Source: an uncultured Methanomassiliicoccus sp.
Lineage (GTDB): Archaea; Thermoplasmatota; Thermoplasmata; Methanomassiliicoccales; Methanomassiliicoccaceae
Assembly: GCA_905203995.1 (NCBI GenBank)
Contig: CAJKXZ010000006.1
Coordinates: 1-64,000, forward strand
Length of the DNA stretch: 64,000 bases
Reading direction: 5' to 3'
Part shown: positions 16,844 through 27,300 of the stretch, piece by piece
Layout of the letters: the number at the start of each line of letters is the position of its first letter
How positions within the stretch are numbered: the first letter of the stretch is position 1
Notes under the pieces: generated by a model
What the model was told of the DNA's origin: nothing
Seen by the model: only the letters and a program-made list of their open reading frames with translations
Database searches by the model: none
Made by a program: the position numbers and the translations under genes

Positions 16844-17557
16844 ATGGAAAAAACTCGTCTTAACAAATATCTGAGTGAGTGTGGATTTTGTTCAAGACGC
16901 AAAGCTGATGAACTTATCGAATGCGGTCATGTCACAGTCAATGATGTCAAGGCCGTGATGGGTACCAAAGTAGGTCCCGAAGATGTCATCACGGTAAAAG
17001 GGAAAACAATTACTAAAGCGGATGAGGCACCGATCATCATTGCCTTCAATAAGCCAGTCGGAATAGTTTGTACAACGTCTAAATCAGAAAAAGACAATAT
17101 TGTCGATTACATCAATTATCCTACGCGGATTTATCCCATCGGCCGGCTGGATAAGTATTCTGAAGGGTTGATTCTCCTGACAAACAATGGGGAATTTGTA
17201 AATAAAATCATGCGGAGCCGGAACCAGCATGAAAAAGAATACCTCGTCAGCGTAGACCGACAGCTGAGTCCTGAATTCTTAGACAAGATGAGCAAAGGTG
17301 TCAGAATTCTCGGTACGGTTACCAAACCCTGTAAAATCTGCCAGACTGGAGCCAAAGAATTCAAGATTATACTTACACAGGGTCTGAACCGACAGATCCG
17401 CAGAATGTGCGCAGAATTTGATTACCGCGTCGTGTCGCTTAAGCGGATCCGGATCATGAATATTCATCTGGGCGATCTGCCCCTAGGGGAAATAAGAAAA
17501 ATAGATGAAAAAGAGTTGCAAGAGCTGGAAAGCATGCTGGTAGACAGCGATAATTGA
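16844..17557 (+). CDS. Bacterial-type rRNA pseudouridine synthase, RsuA/RluB/RluF family
   Basis: It converts uridine to pseudouridine in ribosomal RNA. An S4 RNA-binding domain (1-60: LNKYLSECGFCSRRKADELI) precedes the catalytic domain, whose signature GRLDKYSEGLILLTNNGE holds the catalytic Asp near residue 106. The C-terminal GLNRQIRRMC motif is also conserved. Length (237 residues) is normal. Archaea mostly use Cbf5 with guide RNAs for this job, so a gene of this family probably came from bacteria. The exact RsuA, RluB or RluF type cannot be settled by eye, though the short form with QIRRM is closest to RluF. Confidence 0.88.
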   Translation: MEKTRLNKYLSECGFCSRRKADELIECGHVTVNDVKAVMGTKVGPEDVITVKGKTITKADEAPIIIAFNKPVGIVCTTSKSEKDNIVDYINYPTRIYPIGRLDKYSEGLILLTNNGEFVNKIMRSRNQHEKEYLVSVDRQLSPEFLDKMSKGVRILGTVTKPCKICQTGAKEFKIILTQGLNRQIRRMCAEFDYRVVSLKRIRIMNIHLGDLPLGEIRKIDEKELQELESMLVDSDN

Positions 17558-17558
17558 A

Positions 17559-18341
17559 TTACAACTCGTTAAGCGCCGTTTTCATCGTACGAACATAATT
17601 GCAGACTGGTTCGATGCAGTTTTCACCATATTGTTCTACAATCTGTACAATCGCACTTCCCACGATGACTCCATCCGCAACCTTGCCGATCGCTTTAGCC
17701 TGTTCGGGCGTGGAGATGCCAAAGCCAACAGCACAAGGAATGTCTGAGACGCTTTTAACAAGGTCAACCATGTGGCCAATATCAGTAGTGATTTTATTCC
17801 GTACACCCGTCACCCCTAGAGACGAGACGCAATAAACAAAGCCCTTGGCTTCTGAAGCAATCGTAGTAATTCGCCTTTCTGAAGTGGGTGCAATCAGTGA
17901 AATAAGATCGACTGCATATTTCTGACAATAGGGATTAAGCTCTTCTTTCTCTTCAAAAGGCAGATCCGGTACAATCAATGCATCAAGGGCAACTTCCTGA
18001 CATTTTTTAAGGAACGCTTCCACACCATAGGCAAAAATTGGATTGACATAGGTCATGAAAGCTAGTGGAACTTGTGTTTTTTCTCGCACGCGTTTCACAA
18101 CTTCAAAAATCTTGTCAGCATCAGTGCCAGCACTCAAGGAGCGCTCATCGGCTTTCTGGATCGTGGAACCTTCGGCAATGGGATCTGAAAAAGGAATGCC
18201 GATTTCAATCAGATCTGCTCCGGCACGAGACATTTCGATGATTAATTTCTCAGTTGTCTGCAGATTTGGATCGCCGGCAGTGATGAAAGCGATAAAGGCT
18301 TTGCCGTCAGCAAAGGCTTGCCTAGTCTTAGTCATAGACAT
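17559..18341 (-). CDS. trpA: Tryptophan synthase alpha subunit
   Basis: It cleaves indole-3-glycerol phosphate to indole, which passes to TrpB. The TIM barrel shows FITAGDPN, DLIEIGIPFSDPIAEGSTIQ (with the catalytic Glu), ALIVPDLPFEE (the second catalytic Asp) and the phosphate loop GFGIS. Length (260 residues) is standard. It is the last gene of the operon and overlaps trpB by 14 bases; an ATG at 18335 is an alternative start. Confidence 0.96.
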   Translation of the reverse strand: MSMTKTRQAFADGKAFIAFITAGDPNLQTTEKLIIEMSRAGADLIEIGIPFSDPIAEGSTIQKADERSLSAGTDADKIFEVVKRVREKTQVPLAFMTYVNPIFAYGVEAFLKKCQEVALDALIVPDLPFEEKEELNPYCQKYAVDLISLIAPTSERRITTIASEAKGFVYCVSSLGVTGVRNKITTDIGHMVDLVKSVSDIPCAVGFGISTPEQAKAIGKVADGVIVGSAIVQIVEQYGENCIEPVCNYVRTMKTALNEL

Positions 18342-19518
18342 CCTCTCCCAGATAACGCGCGATGGCTGCTACATCCTTATCGCCGCGGCCCGAAAGATTT
18401 ACCACAATAATTGCATCTTCAGGCATCGTTGGTGCCACTGACTTGGCATAAGCTACGGCATGCGCGCTTTCAATAGCGGGAATTATTCCCTCAGTAGCCG
18501 AGAGATAACGGAAGGTGGCGACTGCTTCACTATCCGTCACTGGCACATATTTGGCCCGTTGACAATCATATAAGCAAGCGTGTTCCGGCCCAATTCCTGG
18601 ATAATCTAGACCTGCAGAAATGGAATATACTTTGGCGATCTGTCCAAAGTTATCCTGACAGAAATAAGATTTCATCCCGTGAAAGATGCCTACCCGGCCG
18701 TTGGCGAAGGTGGCGGCATTCTTTTCAGTATTTATACCTAAACCAGCTGCTTCACAACCGACTAGTTCTACACCAGGTTCATCAATAAAATCATAAAAGA
18801 GGCCCATTGCATTGCTTCCACCGCCGACACAGGCCACCAGCAGATCAGGCAGCTTTCCTTCAGCAGACATAATCTGCGCTTTTACCTCGCGGCCGATGAT
18901 GCTCTGAAAATCCCTAACGATAGTCGGAAAGGGATGTGGACCCATTACTGAACCGATCACGTAATGCGTATCATCGATCCGTGAAGTCCACTCTTTTAAA
19001 GTCTCATTGACGGCATCCTTAAGCGTCATAGTACCGCTGGTAACGGCATGAACTTCTGCTCCCAGCAGCTTCATACGGTAGACGTTTAAGGCCTGGCGGG
19101 CCATATCTTCCTGACCCATGAAAATCTCACAGTCCAAGCCCAACAATGCTGCGGCTGTGGCGGTGGCGACTCCATGCTGTCCGGCTCCGGTTTCGGCAAT
19201 GATGCGTTTTTTACCCATTTTTTTAGCCAGCAAAGCTTGGCCAAGAACATTATTGATCTTGTGTGAGCCAGTATGATTGAGATCTTCCCGTTTCAAGTAG
19301 ATTTTTGCGCCTCCGAGATCGGCAGTCATGTTCTGTGCAAAATAGAGCAACGAAGGTCGGCCGGCATAATTCATCAACAGTGATTTTAGTTCAGACTGGA
19401 ATGTTTCATCAGTCCGGTAATGATTATAGGCCGTTTCCAATTCAATAACTGCATTCATCAAGGTTTCAGGAATAAACTGCCCACCGTAGTTTCCGAACCT
19501 TCCTTTTGAGTTTATCAA
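18328..19518 (-). CDS. trpB: Tryptophan synthase beta subunit
   Basis: The pyridoxal-phosphate enzyme joins indole to serine. The PLP lysine lies in LNHTGSHKINN near residue 85 and the phosphate-binding loop is CVGGGSNAMG. FGGQFIPETL at the start and the 396-residue length mark the TrpB1 type, which pairs with TrpA. The start is a TTG at 19518 whose bases overlap the trpF stop (TTGA), so translation is coupled. Confidence 0.96.
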   Translation of the reverse strand: MINSKGRFGNYGGQFIPETLMNAVIELETAYNHYRTDETFQSELKSLLMNYAGRPSLLYFAQNMTADLGGAKIYLKREDLNHTGSHKINNVLGQALLAKKMGKKRIIAETGAGQHGVATATAAALLGLDCEIFMGQEDMARQALNVYRMKLLGAEVHAVTSGTMTLKDAVNETLKEWTSRIDDTHYVIGSVMGPHPFPTIVRDFQSIIGREVKAQIMSAEGKLPDLLVACVGGGSNAMGLFYDFIDEPGVELVGCEAAGLGINTEKNAATFANGRVGIFHGMKSYFCQDNFGQIAKVYSISAGLDYPGIGPEHACLYDCQRAKYVPVTDSEAVATFRYLSATEGIIPAIESAHAVAYAKSVAPTMPEDAIIVVNLSGRGDKDVAAIARYLGEDVYD

Positions 19519-20129
19519 GCTAATCCCCTCACCTGTTCAATTATGTTTGAAATTTTAGCCGGGTCTTTGAACCCGTTTGTCTCTACACCACTGCTCACAT
19601 CAAGGCAATAGGCACTCAATGCAACGGCCTGGTTGACGTTGTCAAGATTGATTCCGCCAGCCAAGAAAAATCTTTTGCCCAGCGGTGACGGAAGTAATGA
19701 CCAGTCAAAGGTGTGGCCACTGCCACCGTAAGCTGAGCCGTATGAAGAATCTACAAGGATGAAATCGGCAGCACAGTCTTCAACTGCCGCCAAACTTTGC
19801 CGTCCCTCAATTCTAATTGCTTTGATAAGTGGAGCATCGATTAATTTTTTCAAATTATCCATATACTCTGCAGACTCGTCACCATGAAGCTGGACTAAAT
19901 CAATAATGCCGCGATCATAGATCTCTTTGATCCGGCAGAGCTCTTCATTTACAAAAACTCCTACTGCCGCGATCTTTTCACTTAAATGGTTTTTCAAATC
20001 CTGGGCTTTAGCTACTGAGACCTGACGTTTACTGCTGGCAAAGACAAAACCTACATAATCCGGCAGGTATTCATTTACAGCCTGAATATCCTCTAGGCGA
20101 GATAAGCCACAGATTTTTATCTTAGTCAA
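19515..20129 (-). CDS. trpF: Phosphoribosylanthranilate isomerase
   Basis: The third step of tryptophan synthesis. KICGLSRLEDI near the start carries the catalytic Cys; VQLHGDES and the phosphate loop LAGGINLDNV follow, with LDVSSGVE at the end. The frame opens at a GTG (20138), but that codon is part of a GGGAGGTGA ribosome site whose spacing points to the TTG at 20129, giving 204 residues. It overlaps trpC by 8 bases. Confidence 0.94.
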   Translation of the reverse strand: MTKIKICGLSRLEDIQAVNEYLPDYVGFVFASSKRQVSVAKAQDLKNHLSEKIAAVGVFVNEELCRIKEIYDRGIIDLVQLHGDESAEYMDNLKKLIDAPLIKAIRIEGRQSLAAVEDCAADFILVDSSYGSAYGGSGHTFDWSLLPSPLGKRFFLAGGINLDNVNQAVALSAYCLDVSSGVETNGFKDPAKISNIIEQVRGLA

Positions 20130-20907
20130 GGAACTCACCTCCCAAAGAGCGCAGAGCTTGAAAGCGATCGGCAGAAGACATTAATGCTTCCCCCACTAAA
20201 ACTGCGTCGACCTGATGCTGCGCTAAGGTTTGTACATCCTGAAATGTTTTTATTCCACTTTCCGCAACAAAAATGATATCTTGGGGTACCAGGGACCGCA
20301 GTTCTAAACAGTGGTGGAGATCAACTTTAAAGGTAGCAAGATCTCGATTATTCACACCAATGATTTTTGCCCCGGCGGCTAACGCGGACTGGATTTCTAC
20401 CGCCGTATGAGTTTCGACCAGCGCCGAAAGCCCCAGCCGGCTGCACAGAGTGAGCATCTCTCGTAACATTTCAGTAGGGTACAATGAAGAAATTAAAAGA
20501 ACAGCGTCGGCGCCAATAATCTTCGATTGATAGAGTTGATATTCATCAATGATGAAATCTTTTCTTAAAAGAGGAAGATTGACTGCTTTCTTTACTTCAA
20601 CAAGATATTGATCATTGCCAAGAAAATATTCAGGCTCTGTTAGAATGGAGATGGCGGCTGCTCCAGCGGCTTCATATTCCTTAGCAATCTCGAGATAAGG
20701 GAAGTCATCACAAATGATGCCCTTGGAAGGAGAAGCACGTTTAAGCTCACAGATAAACGAAATCGGTTTTTTTCGCAGTGCATCTTCAAAGTTGAAAGTA
20801 GCGGTGAGCGGTAGCTTTTCTATCATCTCTTGCAGGCAGTCTAACGAGCACTCTGCTTTGGCCATCGCCACCCGTTTTTTGGTAGAAGCAATGAGTTGTT
20901 CAAGCAT
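20122..20907 (-). CDS. trpC: Indole-3-glycerol-phosphate synthase
   Basis: The fourth step of tryptophan synthesis, a TIM barrel of 261 residues. Visible residues are FICELKRASPSKG (with the substrate Lys), AISILTEPEYFLG, LLRKDFIIDEYQ (catalytic Lys), IGVNNRDL and the phosphate site VAESGI. It overlaps the end of trpD by 8 bases and the start of trpF by 8. It is separate from trpF, not fused as in Escherichia coli. Confidence 0.96.
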   Translation of the reverse strand: MLEQLIASTKKRVAMAKAECSLDCLQEMIEKLPLTATFNFEDALRKKPISFICELKRASPSKGIICDDFPYLEIAKEYEAAGAAAISILTEPEYFLGNDQYLVEVKKAVNLPLLRKDFIIDEYQLYQSKIIGADAVLLISSLYPTEMLREMLTLCSRLGLSALVETHTAVEIQSALAAGAKIIGVNNRDLATFKVDLHHCLELRSLVPQDIIFVAESGIKTFQDVQTLAQHQVDAVLVGEALMSSADRFQALRSLGGEFLD

Positions 20908-21922
20908 TGCAATCCATCCGTCGGGTAGCAGTTTTGAATTCTTCCAGTTTATTTAACGCCGCACCGCTGTCAATCAAATCCCGTGCAAGGTCGATACACT
21001 CTTCGATGCATTTGCCTCTGCCAGCAATGTGCAACGCCACTGCTGAATTAAAGATGACAACGTCTCGCTTTGGTCCCTGCAACTCTCCCGAAAGGATTCT
21101 AACCATTAGTTCCGCATTTTCCCGAGGTGTTCCACCGCGGAGGTCGGCTAAGGTGCAGCGCTTAAGGCCAAGATCCTCAGGGAAGATAGTGTAGGTGTCG
21201 AGAGATCCGCAGTTAATCTCGCATATTTTGTTACAACCACTTAACGTCAATTCATCCAGGCCACCGCCGTGAACTACCATGCCTCTTTTAACGCCCAGAT
21301 TGGAAAGAACCTTTGCTAGCGGCTCTACCAAGCGTTCATCGTAGACGCCCAGAAGCATCAATTCTGCTTCCGCAGGATTAGATAACGGTCCCAGAATATT
21401 GAAAATCGTTCTGGTACCCATTTCTTTCCGGACTGGTGAAACGTTTTTCATTGAAGGATGGTGAACCTGAGCAAACATGAAACAGATGCCAGTGGTATTC
21501 AGCAGATATTCGGACTGAGCGGGCGTAAGATCGATTTTGGCGCCAAGACTTTCTAGCACATCAGCAGCCCCACTTTTGCTGGAGACGCTCCGATTACCGT
21601 GCTTAGCCACGGCCACTTTTGCGGCCGCGACAACAAAGGCGGATGTGGTGGAAATGTTGAAGGTGTTGGTACAATCTCCACCGGTTCCCACGATGTCAAT
21701 GACTTCCGTCTGGTGATGAACTTTTATGGCCTTATCACGCATGGCTTCAGCGCAGGCAGTGATTTCATCAATACTCTCACCTTTCATTCGTAAAGCAGCC
21801 AGAAACGCTCCGATCTGAGCATGAGTAGCAGTGCCATCCATAATCTCAGACATCACATTTTTCGCAATTACCCGGTCCAGATCTTTGCCCTCAAAGATGG
21901 TTGAAATCGCCTGCTGGATCAT
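20900..21922 (-). CDS. trpD: Anthranilate phosphoribosyltransferase
   Basis: It joins anthranilate to phosphoribosyl pyrophosphate. The signature DIVGTGGDCTNTFNIST lies near residue 77, followed by KHGNRSVSSKSGAAD and HHPSMKNVSPVRKEMGTRT. The ATG at 21922 overlaps the trpG stop (ATGA) and follows a GGGGTG ribosome site, so it is preferred over the GTG at 21931; this gives 340 residues. It is separate from trpG. Confidence 0.96.
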   Translation of the reverse strand: MIQQAISTIFEGKDLDRVIAKNVMSEIMDGTATHAQIGAFLAALRMKGESIDEITACAEAMRDKAIKVHHQTEVIDIVGTGGDCTNTFNISTTSAFVVAAAKVAVAKHGNRSVSSKSGAADVLESLGAKIDLTPAQSEYLLNTTGICFMFAQVHHPSMKNVSPVRKEMGTRTIFNILGPLSNPAEAELMLLGVYDERLVEPLAKVLSNLGVKRGMVVHGGGLDELTLSGCNKICEINCGSLDTYTIFPEDLGLKRCTLADLRGGTPRENAELMVRILSGELQGPKRDVVIFNSAVALHIAGRGKCIEECIDLARDLIDSGAALNKLEEFKTATRRMDCNA

Positions 21923-22491
21923 TGAAGACACCCCAGAAAATTAGCAATGATCTGTTTACCCAAGGGCGTAAGAATTGATTCTGGATGAAACTGTAAACCA
22001 TAGAGTTCATAATCAGCATGTTTGACGGCCATGATCTCACCGTCACGGGTTTGGCCAATAACTTTCAAGGCAGCAGGGATTGTGTCTTTTTCGGCAATGA
22101 GTGAGTGATATCTTGCTGCCACAATTTGATTGGGGAGACTCTTGAACAATTTACAATTATTATCGATTAAAATCTCATCGGGTTTCCCATGCATTAACAC
22201 CGGCGCATGAGTGATTCTCGTCCCAAAAGCTTCGCAGATGCACTGGTGACCGAGGCAGATGCCCAATATGGGCATAGACCCTTTTAATTCCATCACTGCT
22301 TCTTCACAAATCCCTGCCTGATGGGGATGCCCGGGACCGGGAGAGATGATAAGATGACTGGGATTCATTTCTTTAATTGTTTCAATATCAGTTTTGTTAT
22401 TACGGATTACTTGAATGTCGGGATTTATTGAGCCTGCTAATTGATAGAGATTATATGAGAAACTATCATAATTGTCGATAAGAAGGATCAT
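21919..22491 (-). CDS. trpG: Anthranilate synthase, glutamine amidotransferase subunit
   Basis: It supplies ammonia from glutamine to TrpE. DNYDSFSYNL begins the protein. The nucleophile Cys lies in ILGICLGHQCI near residue 80, and the His-Glu pair in LQFHPESILT near 170. SPGPGHP is the oxyanion region. Length (190 residues) is normal. Its ATG overlaps the trpE stop (ATGA). Confidence 0.96.
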   Translation of the reverse strand: MILLIDNYDSFSYNLYQLAGSINPDIQVIRNNKTDIETIKEMNPSHLIISPGPGHPHQAGICEEAVMELKGSMPILGICLGHQCICEAFGTRITHAPVLMHGKPDEILIDNNCKLFKSLPNQIVAARYHSLIAEKDTIPAALKVIGQTRDGEIMAVKHADYELYGLQFHPESILTPLGKQIIANFLGCLQ

Positions 22492-23957
22492 TGTCCATTC
22501 ACCTCGTTGGCGTGGATTATGGCCTCAATGACGGCCTTAGCTTTGTTTGCCGATTCTTCATATTCTTTTTCAGGAATGCTGTCTGCAACGATTCCGCTAC
22601 CGGCTTGAACATACACCTTTCCATTTTTCTTAACGGCCATGCGGATGGCAATACAGGTATCCAGATTACCAGTGAAATCGATATAACCTAAAGCACCACC
22701 GTAGATCCCACGTGGTTGTGATTCCAGCTCATTTATGATTTCACAAGCCCGTAATTTGGGAGCTCCCGAGAGTGTGCCAGCTGGTAAAATAGCTTCGATT
22801 GCTGATAAGGCATCACAATCTTCCCGAATATTACTTTCAACTTGTGAACAAATATGCATGATCTTTGAATAACGATGGATCATTTGGTAATCAACTACTT
22901 CAACAGAGCCGAATTTAGAAATCTTGCCGAGATCATTTCTGCTTAAGTCAACCAGCATGTTATGTTCTGAAAGTTCTTTCTCATCGGCAAGAAGTTCTTT
23001 CTCCAGTTTTTGGTCTTCATCAACTGTCGCTCCACGCGGGCGGGAACCAGCTACCGGAAAAGTGCATAAACGGCCATTCTGCAACCTAACCAGCGTTTCC
23101 GGAGAAGTACTGATGATCTCCTCGCCATCGATGTTAATGTACACCATATATGGTGAAGGATTAGTTGTTCTCAAAACACGATAAGCGTTGAGTAGGCTGC
23201 CAGCATAATCACAGCTGAACTGCCGAGAAAGTACTGCCTGGAAAATATCTCCGTCACGAATGTATTTTTTCGTCCGTTCAACAATACGGCAATAATAATC
23301 TTGTGTGACATTACAAATAAACTGAGGTTTTTCATCCACAACCTGATTATTGATGCTGGGTCCTTGAAAAATCATGGCGGTTATCTCTTCAAGATCGGCA
23401 CAAGCCCGTCCATAATTCTCCATGAGATTGTTGGTGTTGATATTCACAATCAGCAGAATCTTTTGTGTCAAATGGTCGTAGGCAATTACTTTATTAAATA
23501 ACATTAAATCGAAATCATCAAAAGAACCTCGTTTGATGCTAAGACTTGGTTCCGCATACTCAATCATAGAATAGGCAAAATAGCCCACAAAACCACCAGT
23601 AAATGGTGGTAAATCTGCCAGCCTTGGTGCCTTATGTTCAGCGATGATTTTTCTCAAGACATCTAAAGGCTTAGCTGTCGAGATTGTTTTTTGTACTCCA
23701 CCAGCAGTATCATCAATGGTAATTTTCCCTTTATTGCAAGAAACTCTCATGAGAGGATCAAAACATAAAAACGAATAACGTCCCCATTTCTCACCTCCCT
23801 CTACACTTTCAAGAAGGCAATATCGTTTTTTAGTTGCTGCAATCTTCTTTAAAAGAAGAATGGGGGTAGTCGAGTCGGCATAGATCTCTTTACAGATAGG
23901 GATCAATTGATATTGACTCGCTAATTTTACGATTTCATCACAGGTCGGAGTGATCAT
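22488..23957 (-). CDS. trpE: Anthranilate synthase component I
   Basis: It turns chorismate into anthranilate, the first committed step. The N-terminal LLESVEGGEKWGRYSF carries the LLES element that binds tryptophan for feedback inhibition. The C-terminal catalytic part has DIFQAVLSRQF, SPETLVRL, PVAGSRPRG, ELLADEKELSEHNMLVDLSR and the QAGSGIV ending. The frame opens at a TTG (23987); the ATG at 23957 gives 489 residues and starts like relatives. It leads the seven-gene operon trpEGDCFBA. The TATA region at 24031-24047 contains a perfect palindrome. Confidence 0.95.
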   Translation of the reverse strand: MITPTCDEIVKLASQYQLIPICKEIYADSTTPILLLKKIAATKKRYCLLESVEGGEKWGRYSFLCFDPLMRVSCNKGKITIDDTAGGVQKTISTAKPLDVLRKIIAEHKAPRLADLPPFTGGFVGYFAYSMIEYAEPSLSIKRGSFDDFDLMLFNKVIAYDHLTQKILLIVNINTNNLMENYGRACADLEEITAMIFQGPSINNQVVDEKPQFICNVTQDYYCRIVERTKKYIRDGDIFQAVLSRQFSCDYAGSLLNAYRVLRTTNPSPYMVYINIDGEEIISTSPETLVRLQNGRLCTFPVAGSRPRGATVDEDQKLEKELLADEKELSEHNMLVDLSRNDLGKISKFGSVEVVDYQMIHRYSKIMHICSQVESNIREDCDALSAIEAILPAGTLSGAPKLRACEIINELESQPRGIYGGALGYIDFTGNLDTCIAIRMAVKKNGKVYVQAGSGIVADSIPEKEYEESANKAKAVIEAIIHANEVNGQ

Positions 23958-24030
23958 TTTACACACTTTAAAGTCCTTGAGTCGCAACTACTTAAAATTA
24001 GTTTCTATTGAACTATCTAATTCAACAATA

Positions 24031-24047
24031 CACATATGTATACATTG
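24031..24047 (-). promoter_or_regulatory. trp operon promoter with palindromic ATGTATACAT
   Basis: The TATA-like region includes the perfect ten-base palindrome ATGTATACAT (24036-24045) inside a longer imperfect palindrome. A repressor bound here would block TATA recognition. The predicted transcript start is near 24015, giving a leader of roughly 58 bases with no visible attenuator. Confidence 0.5.
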
Positions 24048-24218
24048 ATGAACGTAATAGTTTAAAAGAGTAAGAGGGAGTTCTCGTTAAAGAACTAGTT
24101 AATCTGATCCGACCAGTAGCATATTTTTGAATCAAACATGATATTCTGTACGATGGATTGATATGTCTGAAATTAAACATGCACCTTACCATAATACACC
24201 CATGAAAACCATTTCTAA

Positions 24219-24250
24219 GCAGTGGGCTTAAGCCTCCGCTAGCTCACTGC
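24219..24250. terminator. Hairpin, possible terminator of the helicase gene
   Basis: A ten-pair stem GCAGTGGGCT / AGCTCACTGC (one G-U pair) has a twelve-base loop. It lies about 60 bases after the helicase stop. The adjoining T-run on the minus strand is weak, so its role is unsure. Confidence 0.4.
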
Positions 24251-24309
24251 TTTAATCCCTTGTTCTAAACAAATTCAAAGAGTGTGAAAAAAGGTTTTAG
24301 AGGCCGCCT

Positions 24310-27300
24310 TCATTGAGTTGATGAAAGTGCAGCCTCAATCTCTTTGAGAAGGTTAGCCCCTTCCGCTTCAGGATCTCTTACCCAATCCAGTGCATGTAAA
24401 CGGTAGATTTTCCAACCCATCGATCTTAGCATTGAGTATCTTAAACGTTCTCTTTCCCGGGCAGTACGGGCAGATTGGTAGACATAACCGTCGCACTCAA
24501 TTCCTAAGATGTAACGGTCTGCGTCAGCAGGATCGACAACCCCAATATCTACACGGTATCCCGAGCAGCCGACCCTTGGTTGGACTTGGTATCCGTGCGC
24601 TTCAATAAACTTACAGACAGATTCTTCGAAAATAGATTTGGAAGCTTCTGCTGAATCGTCGCTTTGACTGATCGATTCTGAACCGTTAAGCGCATATTCA
24701 ATGTATGCTTTGATCATGCCCAGATCGCCATCGGTCGTATCGATATCTTCCGGTAGGACCGAGCCGACAAATTTCAGGTTAGATCTGGCCCTGGTTACCG
24801 CCACGTTCAAACGCCGGGAACCGCCTTTTTTGCTGAGCGGTCCGAAGTTCATATACATCTTACCATTCGTATCTTTTCCATAGCCGAGACTGAAGATGAT
24901 GATGTCCCGCTCATCACCTTGGACATTTTCAATATTTTTGATGAAGAAGGGCTCTTGCTTGTCCTCGCGGAAGAATTCTTCAAATTCCCGATTCTGGTAG
25001 CGCATGAAGTTAAGGACGCTTTCAATAGCCTGCATCTGCGCTTCACTGGCCGCAATTACGCCCAGCGACTGCGGATTACCACTGCGGATGTGTTCAAAGA
25101 CCAATTCGGCGACATGCCTTGCTTCTTTCACGTTGCATCTTTTTTTACCGCGGTCATAGACGCCATCTTCAATGTAGATATATTCTACACCAACGCCTGG
25201 CCGCCGGTGACTGTAGGAAGGGAAAGTAATCAAACGGTCGCCGTAAATATTGTGGTTGGAGAAGGCAATGAGACTCTCATCCTTGCTGCGGTAGTGCCAT
25301 CTCAAAGATCTGACCGGCAGGGCGTGTTCCTCATCAAGAATCGATTCTAGGAATTGTTCTTCTTCATTGTCGCTATCGCCAGATGAAGCACTGAAGAAGT
25401 TAGTAGGCGGAAGCTGTTTGACATCCCCGACAATAATTGCCTGCTTAGCTCGCATAATGGCGCCGATGGCACTTTCCGTCCTTACTTGGGAAGCTTCATC
25501 AAAGATTACCATGTCAAAGACATAGTCATCGTTTTGCAGGAAGAGACTCACAGAAAGGGGAGACATCATAATGCATGGTTTGAGATCCATGACTAAGTGA
25601 GGTATTTTCTGCAGCAGTTTAGCTGCCGGCATGCCGCCTTTTTGTTTATTCAATTCCTGCTTTAAAATTGTCAATTCGCTGTTAGAAGAAATGGCGTCAT
25701 CAACATTAGGCAGCCGGGAAAGAACTTTATTTTTAATTCTGATCTTTGCATTAAGTAAATGAGAGTTATCTAACTGCTCAAAACGTTTGACTGCTTCGAT
25801 ATGGTCCTTGCCGCAAAGACGCCGGAGTGCTGAAGAGGAGAATAATACATCTTCCAGCCACATGGAGTAGAATCTTTTCAAGAAGGCATCAACTGCCACA
25901 TCGCCGTTCAATCCACCAGCCAGAGCTGCAGACATAAAAGCTGACAGTCCTGCTTTCCGGCAGTCATCAGAAGTTCTGTTGAAATCGGCCTGTTCATCAA
26001 TCTGCGGCAACGTGTCTAGACAAGAAGCGATTCTCGCAACCAGATCAGTAAACTTCATTTTTGAAGCTTCGATTGAAGGCGAAAATAATGACTCAAACCA
26101 AGCCATGTCTTCTTCTGCCGCGGCTTTTGAACCAGAAAGAAGATCTGCCAAATCTCCGCAGGTTTTAGCAATGCGATGATCGGTGAGGATCTTTCGTGCA
26201 ACGTCTTCAGGAATGTTATTTTGCGCGATAAATTCTTTAAAGCGGATGGTCCACTCAATGTGCTCCACAATTTTTCTGAAATCAGTAGAGAAGCCGCCAT
26301 AAAGGTGGCCAAATTCAGCATCAAGTGTGGCTTTTTGTGAAGAGTCTAGATCGTTAAGGGCCTGTAATCTGACCAGCCTTTTCATGTTAACAATGTGCGC
26401 TGAAAAGCCCATAGGAGTCAGTGACAGTTCGATGAAAGGCATCATCGACCGCTTGAGATCAATGAGTGAATTCTGGATACGGCTACATTCAGTAGATGCT
26501 TGATCGACATCCATCTCTTTCAGTGAAAGATTCTTCAAGACCGATTCGAGTTCAACTAAAGACTCACATCTCGCCGCAATCCTCTTGATTTCCACTGGCG
26601 AAGACCCTAAGTCTTCAACACCAGTAAGCAGGAGTCGGCGTACACTTTCCGGCAACGGGTTTTCAAACTTCTCAATAATTGAATCAAAGATGTTAAAAGA
26701 CTGCTTTAACGCCTCAAAGTCAGTAGAAACACCTTTGTAACCGCTACCTAATTTATCCCGCAGATCGGCATCATTGGCTCTCAGCCAGACTCTCTCTTCT
26801 TTTAATTTAGTAGCTTTCTGTAAAATATTAATTGCTTCTGCATCATCCAGTTTTTTAGAGCTGTCCAGTTTAAGACTCTTTAATGTTTTAAGATCGGTGC
26901 TGTGCTGACCAAAGCGTAGACCAAAAGATTTCTGAGCGCCCTTGAAGCGGCTTAACATTTCCGAACAGGGCAGGTCAAGGATCTGTAAGTCATAATTCTG
27001 TGCAATGTCATGTTCAAGTGCTTTGATCTGTGCATGCTTGGAGACTGCTTCCATATAAGCTTCGTTACGCACGCTGCGACCGTAATCGGTAAACCAGTTT
27101 TCTGTTGGATATAAGGGGCCGTCCAGAAGACTTAGGATCTCCGTAGCCGCTACCAAATCAGCAATGGTTGGTGCTTTGCCCTGCGGCATCAAAGAAGCAG
27201 CGAAATCTTTTACCTTTTCTAACTCTACAAGTGCAGTAAGTGCTTCTCCTGAGATACGAATCAATTTATCTGCACCGCGGAGAATTCCATCTTCATCAGC

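Larger units (their letters stand above)
23988..24309. other. Intergenic region between the helicase gene and trpE
   Basis: It holds the trp promoter at its left end, a poly-T stretch on the minus strand at 24284-24296 just after the helicase stop, and one strong hairpin at 24219-24250. I see no gene. Confidence 0.6.

Noticed and set aside
24015..24250. A trp attenuator in the leader of trpE
   Set aside because: The predicted leader is only about 58 bases with no Trp-codon leader peptide, and the strong hairpin lies upstream of the promoter.
24919..25350. 143-residue frame antisense to the helicase
   Set aside because: It lies wholly within a well-supported gene and shows no domain features.
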